In this document: in pieces, positions 12,629-24,734 of the stretch
Layout: every line of letters starts with the position of its first letter
How positions within the stretch are numbered: the stretch's first letter is position 1
NCBI GenBank assembly: GCA_011109175.1
Contig: RDEW01000018.1
Span: 417,091 to 481,090, forward strand
Direction: 5' to 3'
Length of the DNA: 64,000 bases
Source of the DNA: Dicyema japonicum
Lineage: Eukaryota > Dicyemida > Rhombozoa > Dicyemidae
Program-made: the position numbers and the translations under genes
The notes under the pieces: model-generated
Seen by the model: the letters and a program-made list of their open reading frames with translations, nothing else
Told to the model about the DNA's origin: nothing
Databases searched by the model: none

Positions 12629-13355
12629 CTAATGATAGCTCATTTGATGTTCCACCAGATCATCATTTGTCTTACATAAGTCTCCGCATTCCTCACATCT
12701 AACAAAGTCATCACATGGGTAGTCCTTATCAATTTCCTCACACTTTACGACTCCCATAGCTGGATGAGTACGTCTCATCTGTTTGGAATCTATCACAAAC
12801 TGAACAAAATCATCCTCCACAAACTGAGACTCCCACAAGCAGGTCTCTATGTTTTGAAAGAGTCCCTCCAGTTGGTCCTCGGACATTAATTTATTCACTT
12901 TGTCAAAACATTAAACTACATTTTTGGGGTTGATTGGGCAGACCGGTCGCACATGGACGTTTCATGGAGTGGATGTCCGCATATTTAGGTTCCATTGAAT
13001 ACACAGAGTCGATTGTTGGTAGAGATTCCTTGACTTCGAGAGATGACTGCATTTTGATTGGACTTTTGTCTTGCGTAGTCATTTGAGGGCTGTTTTGTGG
13101 GTTTGTAGTATGAGTTGCTTCTGAAGGGGCTTGTGGCATTGTAGTCTGTAGATAAGGACTTGTTTTCTTAGGTGGACTCTGTTTTTCTAGCACTGGGGAA
13201 GAAAAAATGTTAGAGGTGTTTCTGTAGTCTATATCTTTGTAAGTAGCGTGGCTATTTGGGTTTTGTGACCTTAAATATTATTTTTATTCAGACTTTTGAG
13301 GGTTTTGCCCGAAAATTTGATTGAGTAATTTTTGAGCTTCAGTCGTTTTAGACAT
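12629..13355 (-). CDS. Uncharacterised 226-residue protein with a C-terminal C2H2 zinc finger
   Basis: Three exons: 13355-13294, 13269-12920 and 12897-12629, with introns of 24 nt (13270-13293) and 22 nt (12898-12919). Splicing joins three otherwise separate frames into one 226-codon ORF ending in TAG. The start is the first ATG of the open frame (MSKTTEAQKL). Residues ~25-110 are rich in Pro, Ser, Thr, Gln and Asn and probably disordered. The C-terminal ~25 residues hold C-x2-C-x12-H-x4-H (CEECGDL...EHQMSYH), a single C2H2-type finger. A helical acidic segment (SEDQLEGLFQNIE) precedes it. The 24 nt intron contains an in-frame TAA, so retention would truncate the protein. I do not recognise the family; a single terminal finger suggests a protein or RNA contact rather than a multi-finger DNA reader. 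Confidence 0.78.
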
Positions 13356-13442
13356 TTGAACTACCACGAGAAACGATTGTTAATTACAATTTAAATTATT
13401 ATGATTTTATGATTCTTTTTTTTATAAATTAATACATAAAAT

Positions 13443-13795
13443 TTATTTAATATACTTTCTAACGTTACTTGCATCGACACGTTTGCCTCTTGCAACGTAC
13501 TCCAGAGTGCCTCTGGAGCCTGTCTGCCGCTGAGAAGGCCGAGAAGATGAAACCGGAAAAGTACGCGGTCTTACCCAAGGAGTTTTTGTTTGTTCCACTC
13601 GCCGTTGAGATATCTGGTTTTTTTGCGCCTGCGACGCTGGTTTTCTTGAGTCGTCTAGGTAATCGGATCGGTACACGAGCAGGAGACCCTCGTGAGCGCT
13701 GCTGGTTATTTGAGCGAATCTCGCTCGTCATCCTGAGGGGGAATAGCCACGCAGTCAGGGCAGCCGCTATATAAACCGTTTACTTTTTTTCTTCA
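13443..13795 (+). pseudogene. 3' fragment of RLE-type (PHD-RT) retrotransposon
   Basis: The forward frame from about 13469 reads the C-terminal block (AAEKAEKMKPEKYAVLPKEF, then PLAVEISGFF, then RISLVILRGNSHAVRAAAI). It aligns with the end of the element at 45.7-46.0 kb (PVAVETSGVIG, then RISLQIVRGNALSILRAAS). Only the last ~100 codons remain, so it is a 5'-truncated insertion. The overlapping reverse-strand frames are shadows. Confidence 0.75.
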
Positions 13796-13919
13796 ATAAA
13801 ATTTATTTAACTTTCTAACACATCATAAATAAACTTTTGGCTATTTGTCATCGTCCACGAGGAACCATGACCGCGGTTTCTTGTGTTTGTGCAAAGAACA
13901 GGAAACCCATTGTGCAAAC

Positions 13920-14310
13920 AACAGACGATGTGATTGCTCGCATGGCTTCAGAACAGGCCGTTCTACAAAGACTCATTTGGGATCTGTCCCCCATTCACTA
14001 CAGATGGCTTCAAAATGAAAATGCACTTACAGACGGCTTTGAAATCTATCGATATACGGAAGGTCTTCAACTCTGTTTCGAGGACATTCATAACGAAAAA
14101 TATCTGTAGTTCGAATTTACATCCGAACTTCATGCTATGGCTGAACATTTTCTTAACTGGCCACGTGGAAGAGTCCGGATCGGTAAAACTACTTCAAAAT
14201 TAAGATTACTCCCTAATTGGGTTTTACAAGGCTCCCCTTTACCTCTTTTCTTTTTAAGCTATTTCCACACGACTTACCTACTAACAAAGATATAATTGGT
14301 GACCCACTAA
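13920..14310 (+). pseudogene. Jockey/CR1-like reverse transcriptase fragment
   Basis: The frame around 13934-14203 shows ALKSIDIRKVFNSVSR, a decayed form of the RT motif with the first catalytic Asp. It is followed by LWLNIFLTGHV and then QGSPLPLFF after a frame change, in the order expected of the fingers/palm of a jockey-like RT. Both ends are missing. Confidence 0.55.
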
Positions 14311-14529
14311 TACTCCCGAAGTTATCACCTCCTTCTACTAGAGGACGTTATGAGATTTAGCTTTTTCATGTGGTGCCCAGTGCATGGGTATCATGAAAAT
14401 GATGATTTGCTACCCCCAATCCACTGGATAGGTTCCAGCAATTGGAAGCACTGTACGCTTTCTTTTTTCTGGATGAAGATGTGTGTGATGTGAGAGGTCT
14501 CAGTGCTTCTGTGAAGGTGGGAACTAGTT

Positions 14530-17500
14530 AGTTACTTAGTTAAGAGCTCTTTCGCGTGGCCCTAAAAGGGGTTCGCTTGAGCCATGTTTTGCAGCCATCC
14601 TCCTCGCCATCCTCGCCCACGCCATCTTGTTCCTGGCCCTCATTCGAACATCATCCAGATCGTCCGCTGTCACCAATTTACGACTATTTTGTTCGTAGTC
14701 ATCTTTTAAGCAGGTTGGAAGTGTGTTTCTTGGTCTGCCTCGAAATCCGCGACTTCCGGCGTAGTAGAAATATTCTTCCATTATTCTGTTACATGGCGTA
14801 GTCGGGTCCAGTCTGAGGATATGTCCAAATAGTCGCCATCTCGATAAAATAACATCGGTGCTGAGTGGTCTGGATTTACATCGTGAATATAGATTTTCAT
14901 TTGAGATTTTTCTCGGCCAAAAAATTCCAATCAACATGCGGAGTTGGTTCCTGTGAAAAGTATCTAGCTTCTCTAAATCAATTTTAGAACATGCCCATGT
15001 TCCGGAATTGTATAGCAAAATTGGTTTAACAAACGTGTCGTATAGTCTGACACGAAGTTTCAGTGATACATGTTTTTTCCTTATCCAAATTTGGTACATT
15101 TTTTTGAAGTATATGGTAGCCAGCATTTTCCTTCGACAAATATCCTCAGCATCACCTAGCAGTGAGCCGAGTTTTTTGGTATGTCTCCAGCACTCATCGT
15201 TCCTTGATTCTGCTCGTTCGACTCGTGTATAATCAGTTTTTTTAATGTTTATGCGTAAATCCCAATTCTTAAAAATACGTTCGGCTTGAAGTAAAATTTG
15301 GTCAAGTATTTCTTGGTCGGTAGACACAAAGTCTACATCATCCGCATAAATTAACTCTGTTATGTCCGGTATTTAGGACCCATGACATTTCTCAATTCCT
15401 TGAGCGCAGCTTCGAGGTAAACAATAAATATAATTGGGGACAAGGAATCTCCTTGTGGAGTGCCCATGTTGGTACTGAAACTCTTCGAATGCTTTGTTCC
15501 TATTCTCACGGATAGGTCAGTTTCGGAAAGTAATAAACTTATTAGTCTCAGGCAGTCCTCGTCAAGCAGTTCCTTTAGAACAATCATGAGTTTTTCTCTA
15601 TTGATGCTGTCAAAAGCCTTCGTTAGATCAATTCCTAGGATGTAGATTACTTTCGTGTATTTTTGACATATTGATGTGAGCCATCGATGACTCCACACAA
15701 TATCTGAGGTTGATCTTCCACTTCTAAACCACTTTGACTTAGGGAAAGGTATTTTTCCACTGGCTCTCGTATACGGTTAAGCACTATGATCGATAAGGTT
15801 TTCCTGATAACTGACAATAGAATAATAGGTCTTAGTCCGTCCAACGACCCTTCTTTTTTCCCAGGTTTATGTATTGGAATTAAGACTCCATGTCCCAAAG
15901 GAAGTGGACAGTGAAGTTCCATCGACTCATTTAAGATATTCGTGATTATATTCCCAACAGTAACCGGGGCATGTTTTAGTAACTCACCCGGAATGCCATC
16001 ATAACCAGCCGACCGATTTCCCTTTAGATGCATAAATGCATCGGTTACTTCCTTTATTGTAATTTTGTTTGTAAGGGGTCTCGGATATCCAATAAATTTA
16101 GGTACATTCATCCCTTCAGATTTAAACAACGACTCGAAGTGTCTAGCAATATAATTTGCTTTATCCTCAGGGTTTTGAAGATATTGACCTTCGTCGTCAC
16201 AGACTTTCAGTGGTTTCTTTGCAGTTCCTCGTGTAAGTAGTCTAACAGCAGAGAACATTCGTCTTCCATACTGACAGTTTTCGATTTCAGTTGCTTTATC
16301 GTCCAAATATTTGTGCCAAAGGATATTTGATCGTCTTCTTATCAGATGCGATATTTGATTGCGTTTTCTCCTTAATGCACATTTATTCGAATTTGAACTT
16401 CCCAGTTTCGAACGTATTTCTTTCTGCTGCTCAGACAATTCTCGAATTAAGGGGTCATGAATCATTCGTCTATTTTGGTCTTTTTCCTGGTATCCAACAG
16501 TCTCTATCGCCGACAGTTTTAGAATATCCAAGATCTTCCCGAGGTCAGTCGAGGGGGTGCCACTGGGTTCAACTCCACGTAAACGTTTAGAGACATTTTG
16601 TTGGTATCTCTTTTGCCAAGTGTCAAAAGTCAACATTTCCACAGCCAAACGTCTATCTAGAGGTGTGCTTTTCCTCTTGACTGCCTCAATTCCGTAGTAT
16701 CGTTTGAGATTTAATCTGGCCACCGTTAGCTTATGGTCACTGTCAGTAGTGGTTCCTCCATAACTCCTAGAGTCAGACAGAAGTCTCTTCAAGGAGATAG
16801 GGCAGATAATGTAGTCTATTTGGTTGAATATGCACGTATGTTCGTCTTTGGACCTTCTTATGCCAACCCAGGTAGTTCTATGTTTTATGGGTGTTTAAAA
16901 GTGGTATTGCATAGATACAGATTTGATGAATTACAAAAATCCATGAGTGAGTGTCCGAGAGATTACGATACCCTCTGCCATATTTTCCCATACAGACTTC
17001 GTCGTGCCTTCTCATGCCAGCCTTGGCATTCCAGTCACCACAGATAAAGATAAGTGCAGATCGATGAACTCGCATATATGTATTCGATAGGATTTGATAA
17101 AACTCTTCTAACTCATCCATATTTTTGGAAACTCTGCCATGTGTGGGGCATATACATTGATAACAGTCATCATAGTATTGTTTGTAGATGATAAACACAA
17201 TTTCATAACGGCAACACGATCACTGACTGTCCATACATTATGCAAGCAGTTCACTAGGTTCGAGTTAATTGCCTAACCAAGACCGTAATGCCGATTTTCT
17301 GATGGGAGTAGAAGAATCAGGTAGTTACCAATGGTTTCATCGGATTCTAGGGCGTTCTTTGTTTCCTGTATGCAGCAAATGTCGATTTTGTAACGGGACA
17401 GATTTTCGGATAATAGTTCCCTCTTGATCAGAGATGAGAGGCCACGAACGTTGTATGTAGCGATGAAAAACAAGGATTTTGCATTTAGACATGATAAAGA

Positions 17501-17560
17501 CATGAATTTTTTAGAGAAGAAAAACAGAAGCACGTCACCACTTCAACCAAAATAGGTGGG
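14530..17560 (-). mobile_element. RTE-like non-LTR retrotransposon, nearly full length but broken
   Basis: Reverse-strand order is APE endonuclease, RT, then C-terminal domain. The endonuclease start (17533-17273) has ATYNVRGLSS and CCIQETK; its middle (17198-16878) has YQCICPTHGR and FICGDWNAKAG. The RT (16792-15360) has the RSAGYDGIPGELLK finger, DLTKAFDSINREKL, GTPQGDSLSPIIF and, across a frame break near 15345, ELIYADDVDF. The tail (15327-14536) has KLGSLLGDAED, WRLFGHILRLDP and RGRPRNTLPT. At least three frameshifts or stops separate the pieces, so it is not autonomous. The single APE-RT ORF and tail fit the RTE group; the exact clade is uncertain. Confidence 0.85.
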
Positions 17561-18068
17561 AACTAATTTCATTTAATTCCTTGCTAACTATTTGCTGTTT
17601 CTGTATCAAGAGATACAAATGTCTCTAGAGACGGTCAATTCCTGGTCAGTAACCAAAAATCTATATTTTCCCTACTGCACATTTGGGGTTCCCAAAATGG
17701 AAGTGATCCTTGTAGAAGATGAGTTTCACTGAGTCGTAGGAACTAGATATACCGTGATTTCTTTAACCTCTTTCCGGTTTATCCGTGTTATTAACTAAAA
17801 TATATTCAATCGACTTGTGGAGGATGTGTCTCGTTGATGGTTGTCTGACACGCTTTACCAACCCTTAAACTACTAACTACACATCAGATTACCCTTCATG
17901 TTAAGAAAATCTCCCAAAGCCTTTATGTCGCTATATGGACGGCCAGAGTCAATAGTCTTGACTTTAGTTAATCACAACATTTAGGAATGCGTTGAAGACT
18001 ACTCAGAAAGGTGGTGGTCACCAAAGGATGGAGGGATGAATCTGATAAAAGAATTTTTTATTTTCTCC
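17561..18068. other. Spacer before hAT element
   Basis: No gene or element is recognised between the RTE-like 5' end and the hAT insertion. Confidence 0.35.
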
Positions 18069-20667
18069 ATCTAGCCCAGGGGTTCTCAACCTGGGGTCGA
18101 TTCGACCCCCAGGGGTCTAAAATCAATCCAGATCGATCGTAAGGGGGTCGAAAATGAAATATTTGGGGGTCGAAAATATATTTAATCTTTTTCANGTTTA
18201 CTCGCCTGGCTTCGATCATCATACGGATATACAAGACTACATGAACAGAATCGGACGATCGGTTTGTCGCTATACCCTTTCTGTTTTCTAGACGACCAGA
18301 TGACTGGACACCTCTCTTTTTTTGGTTGCCTTCGTGTTCTGCGCCACACCAGATGCACCAGATGCATCTCTGTGAGCTTTTGGTGGTTACTTTCCTGTTA
18401 GCCATCTGTTTCCTTCTCTTGAAGAGACCGGAAATAATAATTGAAGGCACCAGGGGTCCATATACACAACTTAAAGAGTTATAATCTTTTTCAATTTAAA
18501 TTAAGTAGTTTATTTTTAAAGTGGTAAACCTTTGTTCTTTAAAATTTTTAAAATTACCATGCTTGTTTTTGTTCGTGTATGAGTCGTTTTTCTACATTAA
18601 AAATTCGTCAATATAAAAATGAATATTTGTCATTTGGATTTATAAAAAAATTATTTTGATAATAGACCATATTATTTACTGTGTAATAAGTCATTATCAA
18701 ATGATGCAATTAAACTGTCCAAATTGTGGATCATCTTAGGAGAAAACATTCTGATAAAAAGATAAACCATTATTTTGAAGAATTAAAGGATTCTTTTCGT
18801 AAACAAAAAACGATTGACACTGTTTTTACAAATAGTAGTGAAAGAAACAATAGTCGTATTTATTTTAAATTATATTTAGGAGGACTAATTGCATCCTATA
18901 AAATTGCAATGATTATTGCCAAAAATGAGAGTTCCCATGTTTCTGGTGAAAATCTCATCAAACCATCTATCAGTGATTCTATCAGATCTTATGGGTTTAA
19001 ATCTCGATGAAATTTTAAATTCCGTACCAATTAGCAATGATTCAATTCGCCGCATGATTGACGAAATGGCAGATAATGTTGAACATATTTTATGTGAAAG
19101 GCTAAAAATACTATTTTTTCGCTTCAAATTGACGAAAGTCATATATGTCTAATGGGATATGTCAACCAATCAATTCTAATGGGATATGTCAGTTAATCTT
19201 ATTAGAAGCTTACCCTTTAAGATATTTCGACGATCATGCTCTTCTTACTGATACGACTGAATTTTCTATTTTTCCGTAGTCAAATTATTTTTGGATGACA
19301 TGAAGATTCCATATGAAAATTTGGTTTCTTGTGCCACAGATGGTGCAATGTCTATGGTTGGAAAATATAAAGGATTTGCGGCATATTTGAAAAAAATATG
19401 TCCAAATGTGATTCATGTACATTGCGTTCTACATAGATAACATTTGGTTTCAAAAGCTCTTACGCCAATTCTAAATGAAACGTTAAATATAGTTATTAAA
19501 ACCATAAACAAAATTAAAGCAAACAGCAAGTATGACCGTTTTTTTTTAAATTTTGCTAAGAAACATATGTCCGTCTTGTGTTCACACAGGTTATAATTTC
19601 CAATTTTATTTTACAGATACGATGGTTATCAAAGGGAAATGCATTAGAACGATTTTCAATATTATTTGACATAATCGTAAATTTTCTTACTTCTGAGGGT
19701 GAGAAAATTTAGCAGATTTAATTGTATCGAAAAAGAAAGAAATTGTTTATTTGACTTGGATTTTTGGAAAATTTAATAAAGTTTATTAGAACTTCAGAGA
19801 AAGTATGTGACGTTAATAGATTGTAAAAGAATTATTCAAATATTTATCGAAAAAATTAAGTTACATAAATATATTTGGAAAAAAGAAATTATTATAACAT
19901 TCCTAAATTCTACTCAATTGGTCAAACATTTGATGATGAAGATATTAAAAATTTTTTGCAACATTTATTAAGTATAAAAAGATTTGATTCTTCGATTCCA
20001 AGATATTCTTGAATTAGAAATTTCATCTTGGATGATTAATCCGTTTTTGTCAAAGCCAGAAGAACATAAAGAAGTTATTAAAGAGGAATTAGTTATGTTA
20101 AAATTCAATCCAGAATTAAAACTATATTATAATGATTCACAATCACCTGTTATTTTTTGGCAAAATATGAAAGTGAAAGAGAGTTATCCAAAATTGTGGA
20201 CAGAAATAGCACAATTGCTACTCTATTTTCCGACATTATACTGTGTTGAATGCGGATTTAGCATTCTACATCGAATTGTAAATAAAGAACGAAACAGATT
20301 GGAAGTGTCCATTAGAGGAGATCTTCGTTTTAAAATCACACAAATAGAGCCAGATATCGAATCTTTGGTCAGAAAACATCAGTCATAGGGATCCCATTGG
20401 TATTTAATTTTTTATTATAGATTTATACTAAGATACCAGCTTAACATCGAGTATATACTTTTTTTGTTTTATTTGATTATTAACAATGAATTCATTTTAG
20501 ATAGTTAACTAATTTTACTTAGAATTATCTGTTCAATTAATTAATTTTACTTAAAATTATCTGTTCAAAATAAAAAAGTTTCAAGGGGTCGAGTAAATAT
20601 TAGGGGGGTCGAAAAAAAAGTCAAGGGGTCGACGAGTAAAAAAAGGTTGAGAACCCCTGATCTAGCC
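18069..20667. mobile_element. hAT DNA transposon with 8-bp target-site duplication
   Basis: The element runs 18077-20659 (2,583 bp). Its ends are inverted repeats starting CAGGGGTTCTCAACC, seen forward at 18077 and reverse-complemented ending at 20659. Subterminal GGGGTCGA words repeat near both ends. It is flanked by a perfect 8-bp duplication, ATCTAGCC, at 18069-18076 and 20660-20667. Terminal sequence and 8-bp duplication are hallmarks of the hAT superfamily, and the internal transposase pieces agree. About 300 bp inside the left end (near 18185-18480) is GC-richer than the rest and unrelated to the transposase. One base at 18195 is N. Confidence 0.92.
18720..20388 (+). pseudogene. hAT transposase (ZBED5/SCAND3-like), broken by stops and frameshifts
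   Basis: The pieces in order are HLRRKHSDK (end of a BED-type finger) near 18726, and ASYKIAMIIAKNESSHV near 18891. The RNase H-like core follows, with an LQIDESH segment near 19120 and CATDGAMSMVGKYKGFAA near 19330-19385. Then come VIHVHCVLHR near 19410-19437 and IRWLSKGNALERF near 19618-19655, and finally the C-terminal dimerisation region from 19984 to 20388. Several in-frame stops (for example after VLHR at 19438) and frame changes interrupt the frame. The order and motifs match animal ZBED5/SCAND3-type hAT transposases. The copy cannot make a full protein as given. Confidence 0.88.
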
Positions 20668-21460
20668 GATCCGTATGTCTGGACGGTTTATCTCATCTCG
20701 AGATGTGAGGTGTTGTACGGTCAACCAAATTCTCATGCTCTGAATGCTTGATCCAAACCGTTAAAGAGTTTAAAAAATGCATTAAAATCATTAAAAGTTA
20801 AAAAATGCATTAAAATCAATAAAGTACTAAAGTTTTATTGCTGCGTCTGGGAAGCCATGTAACAACGTCTAACAGTCATGGTTTCTTTTAGTAACCCTGG
20901 ATATGCCCAAAATAGGTTTTTTCCAGTTCCTCCGCTTGGATTCCCTTTTCCAGGATCACGTCATTTCTATATTTCCGCCGTAATGGGAACCTTTCGACCA
21001 GATTATAGACTAATTCTTTTGGACGCCAGTCTGGGATTGGGGATTTTTGATAGGGAAAGTGAGATTAATGGTCGAGAAACCCTATAAAAGTTAGTTGGAT
21101 CCAATTAGAAGGTAAGAAAAAATCCTCAAGACATTTTTTTGAATGGAAAGACTCAGTGAGAATAGCCGTCTTACTACGTCTTGGCCTTAAAGTGTGTGGT
21201 GAACGAAACTGTTGCTATAAACGTTGAATCGATCCCTATGGTCATGCATAGAACGATGCTGGCAATTGCAGAGGGTGTCTCTCGAAATCCTAAAGAGAAT
21301 AGGCACTCACTTATGGCCTACTAACTTTAATTATGTAGATTTCGTTTTGATCACTAATCGCTTTTATTTTTAATTTTTAAAAAGCATAAAATATAAATAT
21401 AAATAAAACCAATTAAAAAAATAAAATTGAAATATAAATAAAACTTATTGCCTAGGAGAT
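20668..21460. other. Intergenic; no supported gene
   Basis: The frame at 20878-21087 (+) is open but isolated, with no recognisable domain. The remainder is AT-rich. Nothing is supported. Confidence 0.35.
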
Positions 21461-21463
21461 ATA

Positions 21464-23030
21464 ATGGAGTCTTGTGGAGTTGATAAAATACAGGTATTAC
21501 TGACAATCACAAATAGGCTATCATCGACTCCTTCATTGTGAGATCTAAATTTAAGAGACTGAGAAAAGAATACGAGGAGATATTCTTTTGAAATTGAACA
21601 ACAGGACATAATAAAATGGGGATCAAACTGTTTGTCCTTTCCAAAGATAACTCCACGTGATACAATCAAAACTGAAATTAGTGAACTGAACAACTTACTC
21701 CAACCAAATAGCAATATTACTCCCAATCAAGAGATCCTGAGAGAGTCCGACCAAAGTAACATCTTAACTCAACAAGAACGTGTCCTTAATGATGATTTGG
21801 ATAAAGTTAATATTACCGAATGTACTACATTCAACAGATCAGCTCAACCATGTTGCATTATTAGATATAATCGGAAGCAGGATGACAACCTGAGGGTTTC
21901 TTGTACTTCCTCAGAGACAGACGCTAATAAAAGTGGAAGTACTAACCTAGCTTTACCAATTAACCAATCAGAGGGGGAGCATAAAGACGAAAGGATTGAG
22001 AATACAAGTAACTCAAAGCTGAGGATTACTTGTACTCTCTCAGATACAGACGCTAATATAAGTGGAAGTAATAACCTAGCTTTACAAATTAACCAATCAA
22101 GGGACCTAAGATGAGAGGGTGGAGAATACAAGTAATACGAACTTGGGGAGTATTCCCACTAACTCAGACAAAGACATTAACAAAAGTGGAAGTACGGATA
22201 CACATGGAAGTACTACCCAGATTGGAGAGGGGAGAATACAAGTAATACGAACCTGGGGAGTATTTCTACTAACTTAGACAAAGACACTAACAAATGTGGA
22301 AGTACGGATACACATGGAAGTACTAACCCAGATGGGGGAGAGGAGAATAAAAGTAATTCGAAAATTACCCAAACAATCGCAAATCAAGAACCAGAGGACA
22401 AGCCAAGGAAGCATATAAAGGCGGGAGAGACTGTAATCGACAAGAAGTACGTAAAAACGGCAATAAACTCATTTATGACGGCGGAACCTGAAAATGTAAT
22501 AAAAGACGCTTTTCTCGATAATTTGAAGAAAATATATAGAAAATGTAGTTTATATAATTTAAGCAGTAAAATTGTGTCCCTCCAACTCTGAGAGGGAGAT
22601 GGAACTTTTGTGGGTTGAGGAAGCTATACAAAGCAGAGTCAAAGTGAATTTTGCATTAAATTTAGTTTTTGGAGACCAAAAGATCATTGACTACTGGGAA
22701 GACCAGCAAGAGATTCTCTCTTGGTGATGGAAGGAATGGAGAGTTGGATGATAGTTTGGAAGTGAGAGTGACTTGTAATAGTAGGGCAAGCTAGTAAAAT
22801 CAGAAGACAGCAGTCAACAAATTATTAGTTCCCCAAAAATGAGGAATTAATGGGAATTATAAAACAAGTAATGTATTTGGTGAGGTAGATTGAATTGCTG
22901 AAAACTGAAATTAGAGAAAATTCAACTAAAAATGACTATGAGTGCACTCCAAATCTCACTAGGAAAGAAAACTCTGCGCTAAATAAGGCGAGAAAATTTT
23001 TATCGTCGAACGCTTATTCAAGTAAATGAT
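21464..23030 (+). CDS. Uncharacterised Ser/Thr/Asn-rich protein with internal tandem repeats; exon structure partly uncertain
   Basis: A first exon (MESCGVDKIQ, ATG 21464) is followed by a 23 nt GT-AG intron starting at 21494 and an exon reading AIIDSFIVRSKFKRL. One surplus T in the TTTT run near 21586-21589 shifts that frame into the long frame ending near 22114. Two 43-codon repeats start near 21890 and 22019 (SDTDAN-SGS-NLAL-INQS pattern). Three ~110-bp repeats follow at 22121, 22231 and 22341; the first is out of frame with the others. Beyond them the frame continues (AGETVIDKKYVKTAI), crosses a 22 nt intron near 22544 and reads REMELLWVEEAIQSRVKV. The end near 23028 (KARKFLSSNAYSSK) is less certain. 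The protein is hydrophilic with no known domain. It is either a real gene with assembly indels or a recent pseudogene. Confidence 0.5.
21890..22360 (+). repeat. Two tandem-repeat families in the uncharacterised gene
   Basis: Unit A is 129 bp (starts 21890 and 22019), in frame, with about 85-90% identity by eye. Unit B is 110-111 bp (starts 22121, 22231 and 22342), sharing GAGAATACAAGTAATACGAA and GGAAGTACGGATACACATGG. Copy B1 to B2 differs by one base, breaking frame; B2 to B3 keeps it. Confidence 0.8.
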
Positions 23031-23189
23031 TATTGTATACTCCCAGTTTTTGTTATTTTATAAAAATATTTTACTTATTTTCCAATCGATTTTTATGGAT
23101 AATGATGGACTATATAATAATGTAAAAATGATCTTTGGAGACCACAAGGGATCGGTTCTTAACCTCTATATATGCACTTTATAAACGAT

Positions 23190-23320
23190 CCTATTCTGTA
23201 GTGAGATATTCACTGATGACGGCGTCACTCGTCAAGCCAAAGCATCGTAGATGCCTGAAACCTTTAATCGGAATGTACAGCAGCGAGATTCAAACACATC
23301 AGGCCTCTTGCCCAACACTC
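23190..23320. repeat. Dispersed ~125-bp repeat, copy 1
   Basis: It shares GTGAGAT, GGCGTC-CTCGTCAAGC and GAAACCTTTA-TCGGAAT with 24735-24855 in the same order, followed by CAGCGA and TTGAATC/TTCAAAC-type words. About 75-80% identical by eye. The family is unknown; size and dispersal suggest a SINE or MITE fragment. Confidence 0.6.
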
Positions 23321-23330
23321 ATAAGGGTTG

Positions 23331-24730
23331 CTAATTTGCCTATGCGAATTATTTCATATATGTGAGGGAAAATAAAATGTTTGTAGTTGTGACAAAACCT
23401 AAGGTTAGGAGCGAATTATTATAAACTTGTGAAAAATACTCGATAGGAAAGTTACAACTAGCTAAAGGGGTTTCAGCCAAAGATGGCTTATCTCAGAAAT
23501 GAAAACTTAGTTGCCCTTAGAAAGTGCAGAGGAAGCCAGAGGTATTCTTTTTGTAAGATTTCTAATTTATAACAAAGAATCTGGAGATCTTTGATGTCAC
23601 ATTGTATTTCAGAAATTCGTGCTTCATTTTATAGAAATCCTCAAGAAAAGACTTTGGAAGGTAAGCAGACTGAAGATTAACAGAAAAGTAGTACATCCGC
23701 CGTCAGGCAGACATAGCGCTGGGGTATTCCCTCGTCACGTCATGTTAAACTAGATTGTCAAGAGGGCTATCGAAGACTCCTGGTTTACCTTCCTTCTGGA
23801 ACACGTTGGACATGACAGGGATTAAACATGCACAAACAATTTCTTTAACGCGAATCTGTTCAAGTCATCACTGCGCGTGGGTATCACAGCAAATTAAAAA
23901 GGGATTGATTCGCATTCCAGCAAATCTCCGTTTAAATGTCTGACATTCGTGAACCTAGCACGTCCCAGTTTATCAGGTTAATCGGGTGGCTTTCAAGATT
24001 GCGGAAGGGAGCCTAAAATGACACGATGGCTATTCCAGAACATTGGGGTCGCGATTATAAGAAGTAACTCCAATGTTGCAGGTCATAATGAGACCTTGTC
24101 ATTACAGCTGACTTTATTGCTTTTATTAGAATAAATGCTTTACTGAAGAAGATATTTGCTGAAAGATTTATACCCCCGACTTACGCCACCGAACTGTTGA
24201 GTTGTCTTATTCTGTTTGGAGATTCAATTTTCTTTCTCAGAGACCGCGAATGTCGACTGAAAACATATACTGAGAGTTCCTGAGAGTACTAGATGTTAAC
24301 TTTTTTTAATTTTGATTAAATCTCTGGTGATTAAATACCTCATTTTGTCGACCTCTTCTAACTCGAGGATCAGTATCAAACAAAGACTTGTCTTTCTCCC
24401 GTGACAATGGACGAAAAACTCTGGAGACAGCGGAAACCCTATCTCTTGAACAAGTAGTATGCACCTAAGAATCTAATCCACCAAATATTTAAAAAAACAA
24501 CAAGGATCAACTATCAAAAGCTATACGTGTAGGTTGGGAGTCAAGATTTCGAAAGCCAAACAAGATTTGTATATATAGATTAATAAATAGTAACATTCCA
24601 TTAACGAGAGCCACATGGGCATGACACACACTTTATTATTAAAGTAAATAACAGTTTCTTACGGTTGAGAGGAGAACAATTAATGTCCATAACTTCTCTC
24701 TTTGATTACCTCCAGTCGCTGTAGAGAATC
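23331..24730. other. Intergenic; no supported gene
   Basis: The 23755-23943 frame has no recognisable domain and no micro-intron extension. Nothing else is seen. Confidence 0.35.
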
Positions 24731-24734
24731 CTGT

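Noticed and set aside
13443..13731. Reverse-strand arginine-rich frames
   Set aside because: They are antisense to the RLE retroelement 3' end, which has clear family motifs on the forward strand.
20878..21087. Open frame rich in Phe, Gly and Pro
   Set aside because: Short, isolated, no homologue or splice continuation.
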